A program made the position numbers and the translations under genes. The notes under the pieces were generated by a model. The model was not told the DNA's origin, did no database searches, and saw nothing but the letters and a program-made list of their open reading frames with translations. From the NCBI RefSeq assembly GCF_020740795.1, contig NC_067296.1:7107001-7171000 (forward strand): a stretch of DNA of 64,000 nt. Reading direction: 5' to 3'. Positions within the stretch are counted from its first letter, which is position 1; every line of letters starts with the position of its first letter. Source of the DNA: Apus apus (Eukaryota > Chordata > Aves > Apodiformes > Apodidae). Positions 1 through 11,400 of the stretch are shown piece after piece.

Positions 1-86
1 CTTTAATGTGCAACATTTGTCCTGTCTCTGCATATAGAATAAGGGCCTTTAATGAGTCTTTTCCTTCAGCCTTAGTTCTGAGACTG

Positions 87-117
87 TTTTTTTTTTTTTT
101 TTTACTTAAGCTTTTAT
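87..117 (-). repeat. T17 run with minus-strand AATAAA next to it
   Basis: T17 at 87-103 followed by ACTTAAGCTTTTATT. On the minus strand this reads AATAAA, about 10 nt, then A17. That is the layout of a retroposed poly(A) tail, but no recognisable body lies at 118-560. Confidence 0.35.
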
Positions 118-1255
118 TGTATTTACACCATTTATAAACTGCTGAAATGAGGTATGTGACATTAACACATCCTAGACTCTAGTGCACGGAGGAGAAGGGG
201 GACTGGAATGCAATTGGATTGTAACAGCCTTAATCCTGTCAATTTTCTGGAATTGATTGTTAAAGCAATAAGACTGGTATGTTAAGTGTGATACCTGAAT
301 GGGTCTTATTCACATCACCTCTTTGGTTTCCCTTACACAGTCAGAAAGCTCATAACCCACAGACATCTTAAATAAGTTCAAAACACTGAGCCAAAGCTCC
401 TGCAGTAGTCACTGCTGGTTCTGATCTTGTCCTGGCTCTGCTGACACAGACTTCATCTGTCTGCAGTGAGTTCAGTGGTTTTAGAGGAATGATGGATGAG
501 AACAAGGTCTGTGTCAGCATCTCCTGGAAGAGATTGAGACATCTGTGCAATACATGGAGTAATAAAAAGTAACCTCTTAGACTTTCAAAGTAGTGTTATG
601 CAACTAGTTGAACTATAAATTGGTTTACCTATAATGGTATAAATATGGAGACTGCATGATACTTGTTATTACATACCTTGGAACCCTGTAGGAACTAGGT
701 AGGCAGGGGGAGGATGCAAATGAGGAAAACCTGAACATCTCCCTTTCATGTTGCTTCTGTTGTGTCTGAAAGTACAATAAAATACCATTTTTCCAGGGGT
801 TTTTCATGTCCCTTCTCTCACTTTCCAAATTGAAATTGCTCACAGAGCAATTGAAAACAATGTCCACTAATACAAGCAAACACCTCCCTGATTTTAGCTC
901 AGTCTTACTATTAACAATGATTAAAAATAGTCACTTTTAGTGTGGAGTAGAACTAAGCTTTTTCTGTCAAAAGTGCAGCTTCTTTTAATATGTAAATTGT
1001 TTGTTGAGCACCTTTAATGTTATTTCTGTGTAAAAATGTATGTTTTCACATATTTAAAATGCCTCTGTTTTCTGAAGATCTCCATATTAAGTGCATTTAA
1101 TATCAATAATTTAAAGAAGAGCATTCCTTGCCCAATGGATGTATACATTTTTGAGAGAATACCAAAATTATATAATATGAAAAAACTATGTAAAGTTTTT
1201 CTACATGAAAATACGATGTATGATACTGTTATAATAGTTAATCAAGTGGTAAATC

Positions 1256-1261
1256 AATAAA
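1256..1261 (+). terminator. Poly(A) signal of upstream gene
   Basis: AATAAA with a GT/T-rich downstream element within 30 nt. It marks the end of a + strand transcript about 200 bp before the CSE1L CpG island begins. Confidence 0.6.
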
Positions 1262-1479
1262 GTTTTAAGAAGTGTTGCTTGTTTTTTTTCATTCAGCCTT
1301 CCCTTCAAGGTGAGGTTCATCACTGATGCTACTTACGGGGCTTTCACGTTTGGGGGGGGGCGTGGTGTTTGTTTTTAAACACATCACTCTGCGCCTTCCT
1401 AGCTCCTTCTGGCTGGTTTGTTGTTTTGTTTTTTTTTCCTCGGTGGGATTTTTCAGGAATCGAAGCGCTCTTGCCCTTC

Positions 1480-2700
1480 GGCCTCCCTCGCTCTCTCTCC
1501 TCCTGGGCCCCGCGGCCCACACCCCCAGCCCCGTCCCGCTGGATGCTGCGCCGCCTCCTTGTACGCCCAGGCGTGTCCCCGGGGAGCCAGTCGCTCTTCC
1601 CGCGGGCAGCCGGGGCCGCAGAGCCCCCGCCAGCCCCGGCTGAGGCCGCCCCGGGCCCGGGCCCGGTTCCCGCTGCGGCTGCGAGAGGCGCCCCGGGCCT
1701 GAGGGGAAGCGCCCGGCCATTGGTCGGCCGCCCGCCCGCAAAGCGCGGCGCTGATTGGCTGACAGGGGAGCGCGTCATGGCAAGGGAGGCCGCTGATTGG
1801 CCCGGCGGCCGCGCGGTGTCACCGCCCTGCGTGATGCGGTCACGGTGCCGCCGCCGCGCCCTCTCGCCGCGGTTTGAATGTGAAGCGCAGCCGGAGCGCT
1901 CGGAGCCGCCGCTGCCGCCGCCGCCGCTGCCGGGGGGAAGTCGCCAGGTGAGGCTGGGCCGCGCCGCCCGACACTGCCGGTGGTGGGGGGGTGGCCGCAC
2001 AGCCCGGCGGCCCGCACGGCCCAGGGGCGGCTGCCGCTCCGCTCTGCGGCGGGGCTGGGGCGCTGGGCCCGCGGCGCAGCGAGAGGCGCAGCTCACCATG
2101 CTGGGCTGCTTCGGCCCGCCTCCCGCAGCTCGCGATTGGCTCGCGGCCTCTGGAGCTCCGCAGCCTGCGCCTCTCATTGGCTGCTGCTGCTGCCAGTCCG
2201 GAGGTGGCGGGGAGGGGGAGGGGAGCAAGTTCGTCTGAGGGCGGCGGTGCCGTTCGGGGCTCCCCCGCAGCCCCAGCCCCGCCGGGCGGGCAGCCCTGCC
2301 CGCGTCCGTCCTGTGGGGAGCGCAGCCGGGACGGCTCGTCGCCCCATTAGGAGGCGCGGGCTGGCGGCGGGCGGGACGGAGCGGCCTCGTCCCTCGTATG
2401 AATCCCCCGGCGGCTTCAGGCTGGGCGGACGGCGCGAATGGGGCCGGGGGGGGCTGAGCTGAGGTGGCGGGACAGGGCTGGGCCACCCCCCTGGGAGCAA
2501 GAGCCGGGAGAGCCGGGCCTGGAGGGCTCCTCAGCCCGTCCCTGCTGCGGGGCTCCCGGCGGCCGCTCCGCCTCACGGGGGCCCGGGACGCGGCCCGAGC
2601 GGGGCGGAGGGTCCCGCTCCTCCCGTGGGCAGCTGGTGCTTGTCTCCCCGCCCCTGCTGTTCGGTGGAGGGGAAAGCGAGTGTAAAAATCCTCGCTCCGG
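1480..2700 (+). promoter_or_regulatory. CSE1L: CpG island and promoter of CSE1L
   Basis: GC- and CpG-dense stretch in otherwise AT-rich DNA, with no TATA box. It contains five inverted CCAAT (ATTGG) boxes at 1719, 1754, 1796, 2135 and 2176. The first three lie upstream of the inferred exon 1 and suit NF-Y. A TTTGAA hexamer at 1873-1878 matches the CHR element of cell-cycle genes and lies about 75 bp after the third CCAAT box. Many long open frames on both strands here are artefacts of low stop-codon density. The transcription start is not visible directly; about 1860-1900 is the best guess. Confidence 0.8.
1880..1947 (+). other. CSE1L: CSE1L exon 1 (non-coding), approximate 5' end
   Basis: GCC-repeat-rich leader ending in a strong splice donor, CAG|GTGAGG, at 1947/1948. 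The next usable acceptor with a start codon is at 4631/4632, so exon 1 is 5' UTR only. The 5' boundary is an estimate. If transcription begins upstream of 1878, the leader carries an ATG followed directly by TGA (1878-1883). Confidence 0.6.
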
Positions 2701-4631
2701 TGTAAAGAGAATCTTTCCTGTGCGGTCTGGACCGTAAACATCCTTCGGCATGTAGGTGGTGTTTGGTAAGTGCCGTGAGGAGTCGGCGCAGGAGCAGCTT
2801 TCTCTGAAGTTCTGCACAGCGAAAGGCTTGGAGAACTGCTGCTTGGTTTCTTGGTTTGATTTTTTTTTGTCTGAAAATACTCTCCTTTTCCGCGGCCTTT
2901 CTAGGAGGCCTATGTCACAAGGTAGCAAAAAGTATCCTAGCAAGTACCACTTGTTTTAGTAGTGGGAAACAAAACACATGACTAGCTAGGGAAAGAGAGT
3001 GAAGAAGAGTAAGCAGGTAGCGGGTAAAAATATTTGTCCTTCTGTATTGAGTAATGGATTCAGATCTTTGTGCTTGGCCTTCAAAGCAGACTCACAGTCA
3101 GCTTGAGGTTATATCTTTTTATAGAGATCCCTATATTATGTATGCGTGTGAGGTATTTGTAAAAGGTCATTCAGGATTGACATCTCGTCTCCGTTTGTTT
3201 TCCCATTTAAGCCAAGTTTAGTCTTAAGAAATGATTTCTGCATAGGTTTGCACCTGGGCTGTACAAGCTTCCCTGGAGCAGATAATTTTTATTTTTTTAA
3301 TTTTGAAAGATTTAAACATTAGTTTCAACATTAAAGTAATGATGCACAAGGCCATTTTGTAAGACAGACGAGCACCAGCTTTTATTAGTGTTGTTTGCTT
3401 ATTCTGCTACTATGTTGGCTTTTTTTGGTTGATGTGAACTGGTGAACAAGACTAGAAACAAGCAAAGCCTGAAAAGGGAAAGGAGGTAAAACATAAGAGG
3501 CAGGACTGTCTAGGTGGATTTTTACAAAATATGTTGTGATCTCAATTACTCATTAACATTAATTTCATTCAAGAGGATGCAGTTGCTCTCTCAATGATAC
3601 CAATGCCATAGTTAAAGTAAAAATTGTTAAAATTTGTTGTCTTACAAGTGTGCTTAAATAGAAGCTGCTTATTCTGTTGATAATCAACACAGACTGAAAG
3701 TTGTCTGTCCCACTTTGAATTTGTTCTGTCTTGTGAATTAGAAACTCTAGAGCAAAAAAGGAAATCTTTACTTCCTCATTACATCTCTGAGTGAACTGTG
3801 CTGCTGGTGGTAAGACAGATGTGGGCCCAATTGATTGATACCCTGAGCAGCAACATGTCCATTAAATCATGTCTTGCTACTATTTTAATGTTACTGTAAT
3901 TTCAATTTTTCCAATTAAAGCTGTGAAGTTAATATACTGCTGTGGTAAGTATGAGAATGTGTGTGGGAGGATTAATAGGGAGAAGTAATTTAGATTTATT
4001 TCACAGTTATTGTCTAATAAGTATTACAGTTAACACAATTAACTCTCACTCTAATCTAACTTAATTGTACAGGGTGGACAAACCCTCTGGCTTTGCACAG
4101 TCTCTTGTCCTCTTATAAAAAAATAATTTTCTGTTGAGAGTTTTTTTTTTATATAATGAGCATTTCATTTTAAACAAATCTTTACTCTCCAGTGCACTTT
4201 GAATTGCTCCATTTATGGTTCTTTAGGGCAGGACTATTCAGCTTTTCCAACCAGGAACAGGTTTCTGGGGCTGAGGGTAGTTCTCAAAAGAAAAACAAAC
4301 TTCTGTTGTCCTGAAAGGGTAAGAGATCATCTTTTGGCTGTACCTGGTTCATGATTTGCTGAATGTGTGATCCTGTTCTAGGAGTTTGGTCACAGTAAAT
4401 AAGACAATATCAGTTACAGGTAGTTAAAGAAATTGAATGTTTTCTGGTTTGTGCTGGTGCACACTAGCTCTTGTTTTACTGAATGAGATATCTAAGATGG
4501 GACCATGCTTTATGAGGTACAGTCAAAAAGAGCTGATATGTCAGCTGTGGAATTTAGTTTTATGTATTTGTATTTTATAGGATAGGTGTTCTGCTCTCTG
4601 TATTTATAACAATACTGCTTTTGAGCTTTAG
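1948..4631 (+). other. CSE1L: CSE1L intron 1
   Basis: The first 750 bp are the downstream half of the CpG island, with two more CCAAT boxes. The remainder is AT-rich and I see no exon, RNA gene or repeat in it. Confidence 0.7.
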
Positions 4632-4642
4632 GTTCTGCCAAA

Positions 4643-7600
4643 ATGGAGCTGAGTGATGCCAATTTACAGACTTTAACTGAGTATCTAAAGAAAACACTAG
4701 ATCCAGATCCTGCTATAAGACGTCCTGGTAAGTGATTCTCATGAGAGACCAAAAAAGTTTAGTTTCTTTTTGGCTCTTTCAGCCTGTGTATGGCAAACTT
4801 TAGTGGATGTTTATGCAATAACCTCTTCGAAGAAGTTCTCAGTATCCTTTTAAAACAAAGCAACAACCCCCCCCAAACTAATTAAGGTTGGATATAAATA
4901 TTAATTTTTTTTTTCTTTTTGAAAATTATTTCCTGTATTCCTGATTTTTTTGGGTTTTTTTGTACTGTTGTTATTTAAAACATTGCTGCTGCTTACAAGA
5001 AACCTGGGTTTACTTCAATCAGGTTATGGCTTTTGAAAGTGAGCAGGCAATATTTCCACATCCTGCTTTGAACAGGGCTTTTGTTAATAGCAGACGCATT
5101 TAAGAGCTTATCAGTGAAGAAGCTACAGTATCTTTTATCAGACTTGTTCCATGCTTCTGTTCTTGGGAAATTGGGGAAGTGTTCATCTGTTGCTCATTTT
5201 AAATAGAGACTTGAGGAATCACAGGACTCCTATTAGAAAAACCAGTTCAGCTTTTGCTAACTGGAGTGTGTTCTCTTGCAGCGGAAAAGTTTCTCGAGTC
5301 AGTCGAAGGAAGCCAGAATTACCCGTTGTTGCTCTTAACTCTGCTGGAGAAATCACAGGAGAATGTCATCAAAGTTTGTGCATCTGTAACGTTCAAGAAT
5401 TATATTAAAAGGAACTGGAGAATTGTAGGTATCCTAGTGAGTAGTAGTGCTAAGATTCAGTAGTTCTTGTAAGGTACAATAAGATATTCTACAGTAACTT
5501 TGAAGACTGTGTATGTCTGTACTCAGAGGGAGAAAGTAGATCAGTCAGAAAACAAACACAAGGTGTAATTTACTGATGAGGGACTAAAACCTGGGCTACT
5601 GGAGTCCCATTCCATTAGAGAGAGCTAGAACTGCCTGATAAAATGATGACTGAATGTTTTTCTCTAATATTATATGCATATTTTGCAGAAGCACAATATT
5701 TAAAGCTCATTTAACTACCAGTAATATTATTTAAACTAAAATGATTGTGAAGTGTCTATACACATGAGCTGGCCAGTTTACCCTGTATCTGTTGTCATAG
5801 TGTGAAAAACATTTCAAGCCAGCCCTGCAGCTGAAAGTGATGATACCAGCTTTCCTTTCATGTAAATGCTTCTGGGGAAGAGAATAGTGTGGGACAGTTT
5901 ATTTTGGTGGCCTTGCCAGTTGTAACACTTTGAAGTACTTGTAGACAGAAAACAGAAGTGTTGCTATTTAATCCCACGTTATCCTTTATTTTGAAAAGGT
6001 CAGAAACGTTTTTGATTCAGGGCTTTCAGTATTCATGAAATTTAATTCATGGTAGAAAGTATTACATTTGAGAGCTCAGCTCCTTCAGTGATGAGAGGTT
6101 TTTGTTGATAATCTTTATACTTTGTCTCAGTGAAAATACTTTTTGTATCTGGAAAATATCAACTGTATGATGTTGCTTTGCTACAGGGAAATCTAAGTAT
6201 TTCATCCTTAGGTCTTAGCTGGTACCTATTTACAAATCTACATGTGATTTCTCCCCTTCCCCTCATAATAATATTGAGAAGCTAGAGCAGTCCTAGGTCT
6301 GGTTGTGTTTGGTAAGATCAGCATGTTCAGTTTGGCATGAGATTTCTAGAACTTTGTTTCTGTAATAGTGTATTCTCAGTCATTTCTGCCAAGTTACATC
6401 TTTAGTATATTCTAGGTAGAAATAATGTCCTGTTATGGAGAAACTTGTAAGTGGCTTCCTTTTTATGGATTGCTGATGTAATTCAGGAGAGATTTTGTTT
6501 TGAAGTAGGTGGAGATGCTATGCAGTAAGTGCATCCAGGGGGCTGTTATGATTGTTATGTGGCTTCAAGCACATTGTTTTGTACAAAATAGAAACTTTCA
6601 TTTCAAGAGCAGCTGTATGGACATAAAATATAACCCTAAGGCTAGCTTATCTAAATGACTTGGTTTAATTTAGCAGCCTTGGACTTCATTGTTATAAAGC
6701 TCAGTGGAAGTAAAAGGCTTTTGCCTACTCAAGGACTTTGACTTGGTAGAACCTGGAGAGCCAAATGTACAGGGCACTTCTGGAGGGAATAGTTTGCTTT
6801 TTTAATTTATTTTTAATGTATGAACAGAATGCTCATTTATGTGCTGCCTCTCATGTCTTGTAAGAAGGTCACATTTCTTTGAAAGCTCTCATAAGTAACT
6901 CCATAGTGAGGTTTGCTGATCTTTGCACCATCTCTGTCCTCATTTATCTAAATACCTAGCCGTGAGTCCTGCCTCCCTACTTGAGGCTTGTCTAGTACAG
7001 TTATTGCTGCCTTTCTCATCACACAAACTTGTAAAGCTTGGGATTTGAAGAGCATCATATTTTTGTGGGTTTTCTTAAGCTTATGGGAAGATGGTGAAGG
7101 GGAGGTAGGGAGGGCAGTGGTGCCATCTGGCTTAAGCATCTTAAAGATAATTGAGTTACTCTCTGGAGGTACTTCCCTCTTTTAATTGCTGGATAATTTC
7201 TAATTTCCTAAACTTTGGTGCTCTCATCCCAGATAATGTGACTGTCACTGGTTGGTGACAAGCCTAATTTTATTTCTTTAGTAGCAGTTTTGTAATTTAC
7301 TACCACTTGGCACTATTGACTGACTGGACTTTGATATTGGACTGATTGGATAACTCTTGAAGTCAGTATTACAGTTTTGATGGTGTAACCTGCACCCATC
7401 TCCATCTGCAGTTCCTAGAAAGTATGGCTTGAGGTAGCATGCACAAAATAAATTTTTGAGGGTGGTAGAAGAGAGGACAGATGTGGTTTATTGTGTTAGA
7501 AGAGGAGACTGTTGGCCAAACTAACGTGTTCTTGGTGTATGCACCTACCTTAGTATGGCTGGATTGCTGGTTTGACAGGTCATTGCTAGAGAAGAAGTCT

Positions 7601-8496
7601 AGCTCAGGTTTTTACAGAAAGATGTAGTTTCTTTCAGCTTTTTGCAAGTATTACTGTTGGAGATTTGATTGTTGTCAATATCTGTAACAGATCATTCCTT
7701 TATCTGTATGTAACAGTTGCATAAATCAGTATAAGCAATTGGTTTCTGACATGCTGATATTTGCTCGTCGCCTAAAGTATATTGATGTGTCTGTGACTTA
7801 ATTATTGTTTTAATTTTAGGTTGAGGATGAACCAAACAAAATTTGTGAATCAGACAGGATAGCCATTAAAGCCAACATAGTGCCCTTGATGCTCAGCAGC
7901 CCAGAACAAATTCAAAAGCAGGTATGTCAATTCCTGGTTGTGTTCATGAGACTTTTGGAATATTTTAAGTTTTCAAGAGCTGTTTAAGAGCTCAGTTCCT
8001 TTCCCAATGAGGTCGTGCCAATTCAGATAACTTGGAGTATGTTGTCACAGCTACTTCAGCCTGTTTTTTGTTTTGTTAAGGGAATTACTGTGTAGTCTTA
8101 CAGCTAAGTTCTAGCATTAGGCAGTTAAATATAGTAATTCCAGAAAGTGAGACTGCATGTACACATTGGATTTAAAGTGAGATTTGTTTATTTGTAATTA
8201 AAACTAGTAGATATTTAACCAAATTATTTTTTTAATCTGACAAGAATAATTATTTTTCTTAGATATTTGCAATGTCTGGCATGGGTGCTGTGGTTTTTTG
8301 TCATGAGGAGCCAGCTATTATAGCATGTAATGGCTGTGTTTCCTTTCCAGTTAAGTGATGCAATTAGTATTATTGGTCGGGAAGACTTTCCTCAGAAATG
8401 GCCTGACTTGCTGACAGAAATGGTGAATCGCTTCCAAAGTGGAGATTTCCATGTCATTAATGGGGTCCTTCGCACTGCTCACTCTTTATTTAAAAG
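4643..8496 (+). other. CSE1L: CSE1L N-terminal region: importin-beta N-terminal domain and first HEAT repeats
   Basis: The first four coding exons encode residues 1 to about 159. They include PAEKFLESVEGSQNYPLLLL and the segment with VCASVTFKNYIKRNWR (about residues 60-75), the conserved importin-beta N-terminal signature for Ran binding. IIGREDFPQKWPDLLTEM follows. Family knowledge places RanGTP contacts in this half of the solenoid. Confidence 0.9.
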
Positions 8497-11400
8497 GTAT
8501 TATAAACAAGGGAGTGTATGGGTGTAAATCTCTGCTCAATTCTGTTCTTCCTTTTAGACTTAATTTTGTAGGTGTGCAAAGTCTACAGTTGTGGCTTCTA
8601 CTTATGCTTGTTGACTTTTTAGTACGAATGTGATTATCAAATTGTACATCTTGCATGGTAGTGACCAGCTGCTTAGTTCTTTACTTTGAAACATAGTCAA
8701 TGTCAATACCTTGACAGTACTCAGCACAAAAAAAATAATTGTATCCAAGTCAATTTGGTAATAAACGTGAAGACTCTTCTATTTTTTTGTGTATTTCTCT
8801 TTCACTTGTCAGGTACCGTCATGAATTTAAATCAAATGAATTATGGACAGAGATCAAACTTGTCCTTGATGCCTTTGCTTTGCCCTTGACAAATCTCTTT
8901 AAGGTATTTCTTTTTGAATCATCTCTAAAACATTCTGAAATACTTGTGGTGAATGCCTGCAAAGTGAAACCTTAAGAATAGCTGTTTTGAAACTGTTCAC
9001 AAGGTTTAGGCTACAGTTACGAAGTGAGACCTGACAGGATTCATAAGGGGAGGAAAGGGAACAGTATTTTCTGTTTGTTTGGTGTTGTGTTTTGTTTTGT
9101 TTGTTTGTTTTAAATCGTTGCACAACACTTCAATACTTCTTGTCAAGTGGTTTATGTTTGTTACTTGACTGTATTTTGTCTTTTTCTAGGCAACTATTGA
9201 ACTCTGCAGCACACATGCAAATGATGCTAGTGCTTTGAAGGTTCTCTTTTCTTCTCTTATTCTAATTGCAAAGCTGTTCTACAGTTTAAATTTTCAGGTG
9301 AGTCTCCTTGTTCTTCTAATAGTTTTGTTTTGTTCTCACAAAGCTGTTATGGCCTTATGTATAGGGTCCATTTGAGGCAGCCTTTAGGGCCATGGTTGTA
9401 AAAAATAGATGTTGACAGTCTGCATCAACAGTGGGGTTAATTAATGTGTTTGGCCCTGTCTAGACTAAGCTGAAGAGAGTGTGACCTCTTGTCATAGCAA
9501 AGAGATGTTGTAGCTCTTTGAGTATGAGCTGTGAAAGACAGAAGTCAGATGCCTGAGTTTGTACTCAGTGTGCTCCTTATGTCTCTGCTGACATGAACTT
9601 AGTCATATTGATGAAAGCCAACTAAAACTAGTAGCACTGTAGTAGTATGTAATTCTGGTAATGGTGTGGGATTTTTTGTTTTGAAATCAGACCTAAATTT
9701 CCAGTGTTATTAAATATATCCAGTATGTGGTAAATATATACTTTGAGATTATGTATATCTGGTAGCTCAACATGCACATAAATCTTAAGTGTAATGGTCA
9801 TGCTTTGATTGCTTGTGCTGTTCTTCCATATTGGGAAAAGAGCAAGCTGGAGTTAAGGGAGTGCTCTCCTGTTCTCTCTCCTGTGCTTTGCTGTTCTGAG
9901 AGTGAGGGGCAATAAGGTTCTTTATAAAGCTGTAGGCTGTATAGGATGTAACCAACTAGTTTATTTGGAAATAGTGTACTTCAAAGCCTCTGTCTGGAGA
10001 GGTTTTGTTTGGAAAGAGGACGGGGTCATGTTTTGCTTGGAATGTTGTTTTCCATACTTCGTTGTCCCTCAGTAGACTATAAAGTGGATACATACAATTT
10101 ACAATGTAGGTGTGTTATCTAAACAGTGTAATCAGAAATTAAAATGTAGATTTATGCTTTTCTTTCACAGGATCTTCCAGAGTTTTTTGAAGATAACATG
10201 GAAACATGGATGACAAATTTTCATAGTCTTTTAACTTTAGATAATAAACTTTTGCAGACTGATGTAAGTATTGCATAAACCTCCTGGTTTTCACTGTGCA
10301 GTGGAGGGACTTGACTGAGAACTTAGATCTAACTGAACAATGACATGTTTTCTTAGTTGGTTAGACAAAGGAATAGAATTACTATGAGGGAATGGTGGTT
10401 TAGAGAAGTTGCCTTGTTGGGGAAGGAATTTGTGGTCCAGTTCTTGAAGTTGTATCTCAGATGCAGGTATATCCAGCTGTGCAGAGAAATCAAACTCCTA
10501 ACAATCATCAGTGAGTAGATTCTTTTGAGGACAAGTGCTGAAGTAACCAAATCATTAGGCAGTTTCAGTACTCAGGTTTTCTGTGCCTTTCAGCACGTTT
10601 ATGCTCTTATGTTTTAGAGAACAGGATAGCTTCAAGAACTTGGAATAGTTGAGGGCATTACATCTCTTAAGTACTTCAGTTTAGCTGTCATTGTCTAATT
10701 ATAAGAATTAGTAGTTTTACAGGTTAAAGATTTACTTTGGGCTTTGATGACTTTGTATATTTTGTGCGTGCTTTCTGCGTTTTAAATGCTGATGTCTTCC
10801 AAATACAGTACAGTAGTTTGCCACATGATGGAGACAAAGCAACTCTGTAAATGTCTTTACAATACATAGGGAGGCATATTAAGTGTATCCTGTGCTGTTT
10901 CACAGCTGGTTAAGCTGACACTGCTGCTAAAAGTTTTGCCACTCTTTTGTCTGTGGGCTGTTGCCCAGCACAGAGGTTCATGCAGCTGTGTGCTGAACTG
11001 AGTCAGGAGCTGATGTGCATTAAAAATGAAAGGTGGGAGGGAGATGGAACTAGTTTGGTGTTTGGTTATTGTTTTCTAATTCCAGCTCTGTTTCCCAATT
11101 CACTTTGCTTTGTGGCTCCATAAGCATCTGTGCTGATACGGGGAAAGGGAGAGAACTGCTTTTACAACTATTTCAACTTTAAAGTAGAAAGATATGATTT
11201 CTTCTAAGCATATTTGTTCAATGCCTTGTGTTGTCTTTTTCCTGTTACATTTGTAAATTAGTTTTGTGTCGAACTTTGTTAGGTTTAATTTAAAGTGCAT
11301 AGTACTTTCCTTTGAAATGTAGGTATGATTTATTACTTTCAGTACAGTTCAGTACAAATCAGCAAAATACAGTAGTTATAGGGACATGAGAGGGATTCCT

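Larger units (their letters stand above)
1..1285 (+). other. Probable 3' UTR tail of upstream gene (ARFGEF2 by synteny)
   Basis: No open frame here resembles a protein; those present are short and AT-rich. The stretch ends with a canonical AATAAA at 1256-1261 followed by a T/GT-rich tract (about 1273-1290), so a + strand transcript very likely terminates here. In human and mouse the gene just upstream of CSE1L, in the same orientation, is ARFGEF2 (from memory), which makes its long 3' UTR the best candidate. No coding sequence of that gene is in the window, so the identity is inference. Confidence 0.45.

Noticed and set aside
1344-2741. A 465-codon minus-strand open frame, and others on both strands, over the CSE1L CpG island
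   Set aside because: Stop codons are scarce in very GC-rich DNA. The translations are low-complexity Pro/Arg/Ala/Gly with no domain, and overlap a promoter.
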